From the NCBI GenBank assembly GCA_900759715.1, contig CAAEXF010000135.1, positions 12,008-76,007 on the forward strand: a stretch of 64,000 nt of DNA. The letters run 5' to 3'. The DNA comes from Clostridium_AM sp900759715 (GTDB lineage: Bacteria > Bacillota > Clostridia > Clostridiales > Clostridiaceae). Position numbers and translations under genes: made by a program. Under the pieces are notes generated by a model. That model worked only from the letters and a program-made list of their open reading frames with translations. It made no database searches and was not told where the DNA came from. Shown piece by piece: positions 15,187 through 24,083 of the stretch. The number at the start of each line of letters is the position of its first letter. The stretch's first letter is position 1.

Positions 15187-16584
15187 TTAACTTTTATCCC
15201 CAAGAAGTTGAAAATCAAAACTTATATCAGAACTAGAAGGGCTTACTTGATGAATTTCTACAGCTATTACGTTATCTCCATTTTTAAGGAAACTTGTATC
15301 AATTATAGTTTTTTCAAAAGAAGCCTCATCTATTCCATTTAAAGCTTTGACGGCTAAAGTATTGTATTTAATTATACCGGAAGGCATATTAGTTCTATAT
15401 ACCTCCTTACCATTTAGATATACAACAGCTCCATCATCTCTTTGAATTCGAAGTATCAAACTTCTATATATTGATGTATCATGAGCAGTAAAATGTTTTC
15501 TAAAATAGGTTGTTATATATTTTTGGCGAACATTAGGTCCATAACTTATAACTGTAGCCTCACCTCCATCTCCATAACCTAGTTCAGCAAGTCCAGAAGG
15601 CCATGAATAATCGTCAAAATCAAGCTCTCTCCAGGAAGTTCCCAGGTCAGAACCCTCATCAAAATACCTCCATGATGCACCCATAGGAATTAATACATCT
15701 GTTATAGTATTAGAAGCAGGACCTTCAGTAGGAGGGTACATAGAACAACTATCAATAAGGGTATTTTCTTTATCATATACTTGCAGGGAAACCCCTCTAT
15801 CATTTATATCTAAAACACAATAATGATATACCGCAAGGGGACCAACAATAGCATTTTTTATATTAGTAATGTGTGCATTTAATGAAGAACCTGCACCGCC
15901 AGTAGTTATTTGATAAATGGAATTTTTTATTGGCAGGTCATTAGTAGTAAAAGATTTATCTATAAGGCGGCGGCAGTAATTGTGTTCATGACCTACAAAC
16001 ACTGCTGTTACATTATAATGATCAAGAATGGACCATAAAGCATTACGGTCATTTGGACTCGCATCTAGACTTTCTCCGTAGTGATGCCCAGTAGGAAAAG
16101 CAGGAACATGGAAAAACACAAAATTATATTTTTTATTACTGTTATCTAGTATATTTTTTAACCATTCACGTTGTTTTGCGTCAATGGCATAGCCGCAGCT
16201 TGAACCTCTTCGATTTGAGTTTAAAACGATAAAGCGTGCACTTCCATAATCAAAGCAGTATACAGTTCGTTGATATCCTTGTAACTGTTCATTAGGGAGA
16301 TGAGAAAATGCATTACTGAAAGCAGCTTCATTATTTTCGTGACTTCCGAGTACGGTATAAAGCATGGTAACAGGATAATAGTCTTCAAATAATTTCTTCC
16401 AGTTTTCTAATTGTTCATTTACGTTGGCTCCACCATATACCATATCTCCTGCAAAAAATATAAATTTTGGCTGCGGTGACAATCCCTTAATACGGGAGAG
16501 TAGGGTACCGAGCAATTGTGTATTTACCGCTACAGCATGTCTACTGCTGTCTGCTAGTATTACAATACGAAAAGATGCCCCCAT
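15187..16584 (-). CDS. Metallophosphoesterase with C-terminal beta-sandwich domain
   Basis: The product has 465 residues. The N-terminal calcineurin-like domain (about 1-260) shows FFAGDMVYGG, LGSHENN (a variant GNHE), FHVPAFPTGHHYG and FVGHEHNYCRR. The usual first DxH appears as ADSSRHA, a looser form. Residues about 290-465 form a jelly-roll-like domain (IQRDDGAVVYLNGKEVYRTN, NVIAVEIHQ) of the kind attached to surface enzymes. No signal peptide is seen. The start at 16584 has GGAGGTGA upstream. It is the last gene of the PseB-like/epimerase operon. It may trim phosphodiesters in glycan assembly. Confidence 0.75.
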   Translation of the reverse strand: MGASFRIVILADSSRHAVAVNTQLLGTLLSRIKGLSPQPKFIFFAGDMVYGGANVNEQLENWKKLFEDYYPVTMLYTVLGSHENNEAAFSNAFSHLPNEQLQGYQRTVYCFDYGSARFIVLNSNRRGSSCGYAIDAKQREWLKNILDNSNKKYNFVFFHVPAFPTGHHYGESLDASPNDRNALWSILDHYNVTAVFVGHEHNYCRRLIDKSFTTNDLPIKNSIYQITTGGAGSSLNAHITNIKNAIVGPLAVYHYCVLDINDRGVSLQVYDKENTLIDSCSMYPPTEGPASNTITDVLIPMGASWRYFDEGSDLGTSWRELDFDDYSWPSGLAELGYGDGGEATVISYGPNVRQKYITTYFRKHFTAHDTSIYRSLILRIQRDDGAVVYLNGKEVYRTNMPSGIIKYNTLAVKALNGIDEASFEKTIIDTSFLKNGDNVIAVEIHQVSPSSSDISFDFQLLGDKS

Positions 16585-16589
16585 ATATG

Positions 16590-17537
16590 TCACCTCCAAT
16601 TATAATTGTCTTTTAAAAACTCTTCTGTCAGTGCTATACCCTCAGCCAGAGATATTTTAGGTTTCCAACCAAGAAGCTTCTGGCTATACCGTGCATCGCA
16701 CAATAACTTCTGTATTTCACTTTGAGGATGAATGTGAGTTACATATTTAATATTTCCTGTTTCATCAGCGATTAGTTTTGCTAATTCCGTAATTGAGATG
16801 TCAGCACCACTACCTGCATTTATCACTTTACCCTCTGTCTTTTCAGAGTAACCTGCCTCTACTACAAAATCAGCGCAATCTGTAACATATAAAAAGTCTC
16901 TTGTTTGGATGCCATCACCATATATAGATAGTGTTTCATTCATAAGTTTTTTATTAATAAAGATCGAAATTACCCCACCTTCGCTATTTTGTTTTTGATA
17001 TGGTCCATAGGTGTTAAAAGGTCGAAGAATAGTTACAGGAAGACCATAAGCATAGTAATAGGATAAGGCTAACTGTTCCCCAGCCAATTTAGCAGCTGCA
17101 TAAGGAGACGCTGGACATGTAGGGTGACTTTCAGAAATGCCTTCCTTATTTAAAGCTTTACTGTATACCATGCAAGTGCTCATATACACAAACTTTGTCT
17201 TATTCAGTTTGCATTGCTCAAGAACATTGAAGGTTCCTATTACATCATTTTCAAAGGTGTTTTTTGGGTCATCAATACTATCCTGAACATTAATTGAGGC
17301 CGCAAGGTGATAACATATATTAAATTTATTAATAAAAAGGCTTTCAAGAAGATGGTTGTCCGTGATATTTCCTGCTATGAAGGTAATATCAGGATAAATA
17401 AGTTGTAAATCTTTTAAATTATTCATTGAACTATTTGAAAGGTTATCTAGTATCCATATCTTATGATTATCCTCCGCAAGTCGTTTTACTACCCATCTTC
17501 CAATAAATCCTGCGCCACCTGTTACAAGTATATTCAC
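16590..17537 (-). CDS. NAD-dependent sugar epimerase/dehydratase (extended SDR)
   Basis: The product has 315 residues. The Rossmann motif is MNILVTGGAGFIGRWVVKRL. The catalytic YxxxK is in ASPYAAAKLAGEQL, followed by the substrate-side LRPFNTYGPYQ. A C-terminal LLGWKPKISLAEGI helix is typical of UDP-sugar 4-epimerases and dTDP-glucose dehydratases. Which sugar is used cannot be read from sequence. It lies 12 bp after the PseB-like gene and 5 bp before the metallophosphoesterase, so the three form one operon. Confidence 0.85.
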   Translation of the reverse strand: MNILVTGGAGFIGRWVVKRLAEDNHKIWILDNLSNSSMNNLKDLQLIYPDITFIAGNITDNHLLESLFINKFNICYHLAASINVQDSIDDPKNTFENDVIGTFNVLEQCKLNKTKFVYMSTCMVYSKALNKEGISESHPTCPASPYAAAKLAGEQLALSYYYAYGLPVTILRPFNTYGPYQKQNSEGGVISIFINKKLMNETLSIYGDGIQTRDFLYVTDCADFVVEAGYSEKTEGKVINAGSGADISITELAKLIADETGNIKYVTHIHPQSEIQKLLCDARYSQKLLGWKPKISLAEGIALTEEFLKDNYNWR

Positions 17538-17549
17538 AATATCACCCCC

Positions 17550-18560
17550 TTATATTAATTTATTCTTAATAAGAAAATCTAAAAGTTGTTCTTTTGTAAG
17601 ATTAAGGCTAGTGTTTGAAGATATTTCTCCAGATACTGGTTTGCCTTTTGCCAAATCAAAGGTATTTTGTTTATCTGAGAAAATGGTAGGAAGTATAGAG
17701 TAATAGTCATCAAACTCAAAAGACCTCTCTGCTTCATGAGTTGTAATAAGTTCCTCAAAGAGTTTTTCAGAAGCTTGTTTCTTTGTTATCTTTATTTCAA
17801 TGTCCTTTGGATTTTTTGAATATATAGGAGCTAAATATTCGATTAACACTTCAGCAAGATCAACTATGCGAATACTTGGCATTTTTTTAATTAAGATTTC
17901 TCCTCCAGTTGCTATTTCACTACTTTTTATTAAAAGGTCAACTGCATCATCAATTGTGCATATAAATCGGGTCATATCTAGATGAGTAACTGTTACGTAG
18001 TTTTGTTTTTTTATTTGATTTTTAAATAAATCAAGAACACAGCCTCTGGAGCCAAAAACATTTCCGAAACGTACCGTTGTAAAGATTGTTGAATTTTCCG
18101 TAAAAAAATTTCCATGAGATATAAGTCTTTCACTGTAGAGCTTCCCAACACCCATTACAGTAGTAGGATTGGCAGCTTTATCACTGCTGGTAAATATGAC
18201 TTTTTCCACATTATTTAAGGTGGCACTCTTGATAATATTTTGAGTACCGATAACATTCGTAATAAAGGCCTCATGTGGATTATTTTCGCAAATACCAACA
18301 ATTTTCATAGCAGCAGTATGAAAAACTATATCTATCCCTCTTAAAGCTGAGTTTATGCTGTCATAATTTCTTATATCACCAATTATAAAATTAACCTTTG
18401 GATTTTGTTTAAAATAATAAAGCTCTGCTTCTTGTTTTTGTTCATCTCGGCTAAATATATAAATATGATTTATATCATATTTTAATAATCTATTTAATAA
18501 TGCTTTTCCAATGGTACCAGTACCACCAGTAATTAAAATTTTTTTATTACTAAGCCACAT
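17550..18560 (-). CDS. UDP-sugar 4,6-dehydratase, PseB/FlaA1-like
   Basis: The 336-residue SDR starts NKKILITGGTGTIGKALLNR. The active site reads SSDKAANPTTVMGVGKLYSE: Ser/Thr-Asp-Lys, Met where other SDRs have Tyr, and Lys. This is the pattern of inverting UDP-GlcNAc 4,6-dehydratases of the CapD/FlaA1 group. It should supply the 4-keto-6-deoxy sugar used by the PseC-like aminotransferase at 11777. It heads the second leftward operon. Upstream is a promoter motif shared with the first operon. Confidence 0.8.
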   Translation of the reverse strand: MWLSNKKILITGGTGTIGKALLNRLLKYDINHIYIFSRDEQKQEAELYYFKQNPKVNFIIGDIRNYDSINSALRGIDIVFHTAAMKIVGICENNPHEAFITNVIGTQNIIKSATLNNVEKVIFTSSDKAANPTTVMGVGKLYSERLISHGNFFTENSTIFTTVRFGNVFGSRGCVLDLFKNQIKKQNYVTVTHLDMTRFICTIDDAVDLLIKSSEIATGGEILIKKMPSIRIVDLAEVLIEYLAPIYSKNPKDIEIKITKKQASEKLFEELITTHEAERSFEFDDYYSILPTIFSDKQNTFDLAKGKPVSGEISSNTSLNLTKEQLLDFLIKNKLI

Positions 18561-18590
18561 TTCACATCCCTCTCTTATTAGTTAGTAATA

Positions 18591-18599
18591 TAGTATATG
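18591..18599 (-). promoter_or_regulatory. Putative sporulation-type -10 for the PseB-like operon
   Basis: CATATACTA on the minus strand matches CATAnnnTA, about 30 bp from the start codon. The surrounding AACTTCATATACTATATTAC resembles the motif at 14013-14021, so the two leftward operons look co-regulated. Confidence 0.4.
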
Positions 18600-18710
18600 A
18601 AGTTAGAACTATTAGTGATAATGTTTTAAATTATTTTGTAATTATACACACTATATATAAATGCATCCATATATTATCATTAGGAAGAATTGTAGAAGGA
18701 GGAAGTTGAG

Positions 18711-20063
18711 ATGACGCAATTGTGTGATAGGAAGCCTGGACTTGTAAGTATTGTAATTGCTACTTATAATTATGGCCATTTTATAATAGATGCTCTTAAT
18801 GGAATTGAAAAACAAACATATCCCGACATAGAGCTTATTATTATGGATGATGCTTCAGATGATAATACCGAGGAACTTGTAAATTCATGGTATAAAAAAT
18901 GTGAATATAAATTTTCGAATTTTATTTATTTAAAACTTCAAAGAAATTGTGGAGCAGGTTGGGCTTACAATATTGGATTTCAGATTTCATCCGGAGAATA
19001 TATTGTAATACATGATGCAGATGATGTTAGCTATCCAGAAAAAATTAAAAAGCAGGTGGAATTATTAGATGAACATCCAGATACTGCTATGGTAGGCACA
19101 GGATTTAGAACTTTTAGAAATAATATTTTCGAAAGTAAGGCTGGAAGTGGCTGGCTAAGTTTTAATTCAGCTCATATAGAGAGAAATTATAAAAAGTATT
19201 TAAGACATTGCGTTGCCTATGGTACATTAATGTTCCGTGCTGCCATGTTAGAAGAGATTATTGGATGCTTTAAAGCCATTCCCGTTGGTAATGATATGTT
19301 TTTTGTAAATAATATAGTAAATCATGATTTTATCATTGAAAATATAAAAGAGGAATTGCATTATGTAAGAAAGCATACAGGATCTATGAGCAGTCAAATA
19401 CGTCATAAACAAGATATAGATGTGCTTAAAAAGAGAAAAGTTGTTGATGATCTTGTTAGTATAGTACTCCCAGTTAAAAACAGTGGATCAACTATTTCCG
19501 ATACATTAAAGAGTATAGGTGCACAGACCTATCCCAATATTGAAATTATCATAATAGATGATTGTTCCAATGACAACTCAGAAGAAGTAATTAATAATTG
19601 GTATAAAAGTTATAGAAATCACTCAAAAAATAACTGTATTAAAGATTTATTATATTTTAAACCGCCAAAAGAGGTCTGTTCCCCTTGGACATATAATGTT
19701 GGAGCGTATCTGTCTAGAGGGGAATATATAGCATTTCATCATGATAAAGGCTTAAGTCATCCAGAAAGAATAGAAAAACAAGTAGGTTTTTTAAAGAACA
19801 ACTTCATGTATAGTGCAGTAGGTACAAATTGTAAACCAGGAGGAACGAAGATACGATATGACGATAAGATCGAAGACTCCTACATCACTGAATGTTTTAA
19901 CTGCGTAAATATAAACTCTCTAATGGTGAGATATGAACAAATTCATAAAACAGCTGGTTTCAATAACTTAATGCAGGGTGCATGGGATTTTGAATTTATA
20001 TATAGACTCTTAAATAATGGATATAAGGTGCAAAATCTTAGAGATGTTTTGTACTTTGAATAA
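18711..20063 (+). CDS. Tandem family 2 glycosyltransferase
   Basis: The 450-residue protein holds two GT2 catalytic modules. The first (about 10-235) has VSIVIATYNYGHFIIDAL, IIMDDASDDNT and HDADD. The second (about 245-450) has VSIVLPVKNSGSTISDTL, IIIDDCSNDNS and a weaker FHHDKGLS in place of DxD, so it may be inactive or altered. Tandem GT2 proteins often add alternating sugars. AGGAGG precedes the ATG. It is followed 12 bp later by another large glycosyltransferase. The plus-strand upstream region contains CATATATTA (sigma-K-like). Confidence 0.85.
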   Translation: MTQLCDRKPGLVSIVIATYNYGHFIIDALNGIEKQTYPDIELIIMDDASDDNTEELVNSWYKKCEYKFSNFIYLKLQRNCGAGWAYNIGFQISSGEYIVIHDADDVSYPEKIKKQVELLDEHPDTAMVGTGFRTFRNNIFESKAGSGWLSFNSAHIERNYKKYLRHCVAYGTLMFRAAMLEEIIGCFKAIPVGNDMFFVNNIVNHDFIIENIKEELHYVRKHTGSMSSQIRHKQDIDVLKKRKVVDDLVSIVLPVKNSGSTISDTLKSIGAQTYPNIEIIIIDDCSNDNSEEVINNWYKSYRNHSKNNCIKDLLYFKPPKEVCSPWTYNVGAYLSRGEYIAFHHDKGLSHPERIEKQVGFLKNNFMYSAVGTNCKPGGTKIRYDDKIEDSYITECFNCVNINSLMVRYEQIHKTAGFNNLMQGAWDFEFIYRLLNNGYKVQNLRDVLYFE

Positions 20064-20075
20064 GGGGTTGAGTTT

Positions 20076-21995
20076 ATGAAACCATCAATTAGTATAATAA
20101 TGCCCGTATATAATTGTGAAGAATTTATAGAAGAAAGTATTAGAAGTATTTGTGAACAGACATATACAGATTGGGAATTAATAATTGTAAATGATGCTTC
20201 AGAAGATAGCACAGTAGAAAAAATATCTCAAATACAAGATGAAAGGATTCATTTAATTAATTTAAAAGAGCATCAAGGAATTGCGTCAGCTTTTGCAGAA
20301 GGCTACAAATTTGCAAAAGGAGATTTCATCATAAGACATGATGGAGATGATATAAGTCTACCTACTCGTCTGGAAATTCAACTGAATTATTTGAAGGCTA
20401 ATAAGAAGGTTGGAATGGTTTCATGTCTTATATCTTGCTTTACGAGAGACCAGTCCTTACGCAAAGATTGTATTTTTATTGAGAGAATTCAAAACTATTA
20501 TAAAAGTAATGAAGAAATTGAAAAAACAATTATAGCAGGTTTTTTACCAGTCATATTTCCAACTTTAATGATCCGTAAAGAACTTATGGATAAGGTGAAT
20601 TATGGTGGTGAAACTCCTCTTTTTGATGATCAAACAGAATTATTATTAGAGCTTATAAAGTTAAGTCCTATAGAAAAGGTGAATAGTATTCTTTATTCCT
20701 ATAGAAGGCACAAAGACGCTTATCATGTTATAAATCAAAAGGAATATGCTAAATATACATCTAAACTACTTAAAGATCCATCTATTAGAAATTCTTTTCA
20801 GTTTAAGGAATTTTATAAGGATTTAAATTTTGATGTAAAAAGGGAAGTTAAACTGAATAAAAAAAGTAAACTAAGGGTATTAATGCTTGTAGATGCATTG
20901 AATATTGGAGGAACAGAAACCCACGTTCTTAATATTGCTAAAAAGTTAATGGATATGGGAATTTATGTGGTGGTAGCAACTTCTGGTGGTCCTATGGAAG
21001 TAGTAATGAGGTCCTATGGAATAAAAGTTATTAAAATTCCTATTGATAGTGATTATATATCGAACAAGAAAAAATTTGGGATGATAAAAATACTAAAAAC
21101 TATTATTGATGAGGAAAAAATAAATGTTATTCACTGCCATTTATTTGCAAGCATGCAGCTTGCCAGCGAACTTTATAGAATGTATAAGATACCATATGTA
21201 GTTACTATTCATGGGTTATTTTATCCTAATAATATTTTTTATTCTACCTGTATGCAAGCCTCCAAGGTAATTGCAGTAAGTAAGCCTGTTAAAGAAATGC
21301 TGTATAATAAACTTGGAGACAAAATTGGAGATAAAATTGTTATAATTCCCAATGGAATTGGTAGGGATTTGGTTAGTAATTCTCATAGGGATATAGATAT
21401 ACGAAAAGAGCTTAATATATCCAAAAGTGCAGGAATATTATGTTATTGCAGCAGATTAGATTGGAACAAAACCAATGTAGCCCGTGTATTATTGTTTAGT
21501 TTCACACAGCTTTTAGAAGACTATTCTAACCTACACCTCATTGTTGTAGGGGACGGCCCTGGAAGAGAAAGCTTAGAAAAAGAAGCACAAGTAATCAACG
21601 AAATGGCGGACAGAAATGTTGTTCATATGGTAGGAGCAAAAGTGGATGTAATACCATATTATCTCGAAAGTGATATTATAATTGGAACTGCCAGAGTTGC
21701 ATTAGAAGGGATGATGTGTAAAAAACCTGTAATTGCTATAGGTAATCAAGGATATACTGGAATTGTAGATGAAAGTAGAAAAGACATTCAATTGGATATG
21801 TATTTTGGTGATCATGATGCTCTTTCAAAGCCAAATGTTACAAATTTAGTGAAAGATATCAAGCAACTTTTGAAGAATAAGTCAAAAACTTCAAAAATAG
21901 GAAGGTGGGGAAAAAGTTGGTGTGAAAAAATGTTTGATATCGATAATTGTGTAAAGGAACTTGTGAAAATTTATACAAATGCTTTAGATAAATAA
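20076..21995 (+). CDS. Fused GT2-GT4 glycosyltransferase
   Basis: The product has 639 residues. The N-terminal third is a GT2 domain (ISIIMPVYNCEEFIEESI, IIVNDASEDST, RHDGDD). Residues about 265-639 are a GT-B enzyme of family 4: LMLVDALNIGGTETHVLNIA, VIHCHLFASMQLASELY, VVTIHGLF, IIPNGIG, and a donor-binding segment LHLIVVGDGPGRESLEKEA with ALEGMMCKKPVIA. One polypeptide could thus add two different sugars. There is no membrane span. It is the last gene of the rightward pair and ends at a bidirectional terminator. Confidence 0.85.
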   Translation: MKPSISIIMPVYNCEEFIEESIRSICEQTYTDWELIIVNDASEDSTVEKISQIQDERIHLINLKEHQGIASAFAEGYKFAKGDFIIRHDGDDISLPTRLEIQLNYLKANKKVGMVSCLISCFTRDQSLRKDCIFIERIQNYYKSNEEIEKTIIAGFLPVIFPTLMIRKELMDKVNYGGETPLFDDQTELLLELIKLSPIEKVNSILYSYRRHKDAYHVINQKEYAKYTSKLLKDPSIRNSFQFKEFYKDLNFDVKREVKLNKKSKLRVLMLVDALNIGGTETHVLNIAKKLMDMGIYVVVATSGGPMEVVMRSYGIKVIKIPIDSDYISNKKKFGMIKILKTIIDEEKINVIHCHLFASMQLASELYRMYKIPYVVTIHGLFYPNNIFYSTCMQASKVIAVSKPVKEMLYNKLGDKIGDKIVIIPNGIGRDLVSNSHRDIDIRKELNISKSAGILCYCSRLDWNKTNVARVLLFSFTQLLEDYSNLHLIVVGDGPGRESLEKEAQVINEMADRNVVHMVGAKVDVIPYYLESDIIIGTARVALEGMMCKKPVIAIGNQGYTGIVDESRKDIQLDMYFGDHDALSKPNVTNLVKDIKQLLKNKSKTSKIGRWGKSWCEKMFDIDNCVKELVKIYTNALDK

Positions 21996-22020
21996 ATTAA
22001 GTTAATTACAGAATATATTA

Positions 22021-22042
22021 AAGCTCGGTTAAGGCCGAGCTT
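22021..22042. terminator. Bidirectional terminator between glycan locus and PucR gene
   Basis: AAGCTCGG pairs with CCGAGCTT around a 6-base loop, followed by TTTTAATTT. It separates the convergent genes ending at 21995 and 22071. Confidence 0.8.
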
Positions 22043-22070
22043 TTAATTTAAGTACATTTGCGAATATGAT

Positions 22071-23912
22071 TTATTTTAATAAATCATAAATTTCAAAAGC
22101 TACTTGGATCTTTAACCGGGCGTTATAATCATTAAGATCAACATTCAGTATGCTCATAATTCTGTTAAGTCTGTAACTAAGTGTGTTTCCATGAATATGA
22201 AGATAATCTTTTGAGTATGTCCAATTTCCATTACTTTGTATGTAAACTTTTAAGGTATTTAAATACTCTTTCATATCCTTTTGATATTCAATAAGTGGAC
22301 CTAGCGTTATTGAAAGAAACCGTTCGAGATCTTCTTTAGGATTATTCAATAGCAATTTTCGTAGTTCCAAATCTTCGTAAAAAAGATATAGGTTTTCTCC
22401 ACCCATGTTATCTAGCATTCTAATAACTTGTTGTGTAGCAAAGTATGCTGGCTTAAAATCATCAGCACAATGAATGATATCACTAACTGCAGCTGTAATT
22501 TTTATTTTACTACGAGAAATGTGTCTATTGTCTATACTAACGACTTTATCAAGAAGTTTCTTTATATTCTTTTTTTCATTGCCATTCTCTTCAATTATAA
22601 TGATTATGTTGTTTCCTTTTATAAAAGATATTGGATTTTGAAGTGATCTACCTGCTGCTTCGCTTATAACATTATAATATTGTTCAATGTATCTTGTTAA
22701 TTCTATATTATTTGTTATCTGCCGTTGGGTACTTTCGTTCGCTTTTATTTCAAAAATAATAATCTTATGCTTACTGTTGAAATTAAATTTGTACTTTTTT
22801 GCACATTTAATTAAATATTCTCTATTGTTATTTAATATTAGATTATCAAAAAAATCTCCCTTAAAAGCTTGCTCTATACTGCTGAGTTCCTTAATCTTTA
22901 ACAATTCAAGAGAAAGCATAGTCCTTCCCACTTCTATTGTTATTTTATCCAGTTCAGAATAATGATTATTATCGGATACTATGCACAGCCAACCAAGGAT
23001 ATTTATGTTAACTAACACGGGAAAGAAATTCATATAAAGCTTTGTATCAGGATGAAAATAGGTGACTTTTTTTGTTTTTGATAAATTAACTATAAAATCT
23101 TCGATAAGCTCGTTGATGGTTTCTAAATCTGTATAATATTTAAAGTTGTAATAATCTATATTGTTGAAAATATCTATTATAAAAACATCTCTATTTAGTA
23201 AAGAGGATAGTTCAATTAAGATATCTCCCACATTTGCACCATTAAGAATCATATTGGTAAATTTCTCGTGAAGACTTGAAGAATACTGATATATCTTTTT
23301 TTCTTCTTCCTGCAATTTCCCGTATTTCTCCATGATTTTATTATTTCTAAGCTCTTTTTCAAAATTTCCAGCATTTATTATAGCAATAGTAGCTTGTGCG
23401 GATATAGCTTCTATGAGTGCTACATCATCAGGATCAAATTGCGCGCAGTTTTTTATATTATTTATTATAATAACACCAATACAATCTTCTTTATAAATTA
23501 ATGGACAGCAAATAGAACCATATATTTCAGATTCACTGATTGTAGTTTTTAAGGATTTCTCTAGATTAGATCTATTTTCCTCACTCAGAGTACTCATTGC
23601 CTGTTTAACTCCGTCACTTCCATTGATAAATGTTGTTTTATTGCTCAAAAAAGTAATACCACTAATTGATTCTCCTGGTAATAGTTTATTATTCATTGAA
23701 TAGCTGTCATATCCCACCGTAGCTGCAGCTTCTAACTTTTTAATGTCCTTGTTATAAATAAAAATAGTTCCTGCATCGGCAGCTTCTACTAACTCGATGG
23801 ACTTTTCTAGAAGAGAACTCAATATTTCATTCATGTTTTTGGAGGAATTTAACAGCTTACTTACCTCTAAGAGTGACTGCAATTTGTTAATCTTATCTTC
23901 AAAGTAACTCAT
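22071..23912 (-). CDS. PucR/CdaR-type regulator with GAF domain
   Basis: The product has 613 residues. A GAF domain occupies about 15-185 (AADAGTIFIYNKDIKKLEAA, GSICCPLIYKEDCIGVIIIN). A Glu/Lys-rich coiled coil (about 190-215) and a long middle region follow. The C-terminal PucR helix-turn-helix is at about 555-610 (WTYSKDYLHIHGNTLSYRLN). Such proteins activate catabolic genes in response to a small ligand sensed by GAF. It is divergent from the M20 peptidase/AbgT operon across 171 bp, so it probably controls that operon. Confidence 0.85.
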   Translation of the reverse strand: MSYFEDKINKLQSLLEVSKLLNSSKNMNEILSSLLEKSIELVEAADAGTIFIYNKDIKKLEAAATVGYDSYSMNNKLLPGESISGITFLSNKTTFINGSDGVKQAMSTLSEENRSNLEKSLKTTISESEIYGSICCPLIYKEDCIGVIIINNIKNCAQFDPDDVALIEAISAQATIAIINAGNFEKELRNNKIMEKYGKLQEEEKKIYQYSSSLHEKFTNMILNGANVGDILIELSSLLNRDVFIIDIFNNIDYYNFKYYTDLETINELIEDFIVNLSKTKKVTYFHPDTKLYMNFFPVLVNINILGWLCIVSDNNHYSELDKITIEVGRTMLSLELLKIKELSSIEQAFKGDFFDNLILNNNREYLIKCAKKYKFNFNSKHKIIIFEIKANESTQRQITNNIELTRYIEQYYNVISEAAGRSLQNPISFIKGNNIIIIIEENGNEKKNIKKLLDKVVSIDNRHISRSKIKITAAVSDIIHCADDFKPAYFATQQVIRMLDNMGGENLYLFYEDLELRKLLLNNPKEDLERFLSITLGPLIEYQKDMKEYLNTLKVYIQSNGNWTYSKDYLHIHGNTLSYRLNRIMSILNVDLNDYNARLKIQVAFEIYDLLK

Positions 23913-24083
23913 GAAGCATTCTCCTTTCTTTTGTATTTACCTAATTATATAATAATACAACATTTTATAAAGAGTACAACAAAAATATGTACCACAATAT
24001 TGTTGTTAGCAATATAGAATAGGATAAAAAGAGTTGCTATATTATAAATAGTTATAAAATTAAGAAAATTAAGGAGGGGGAAA

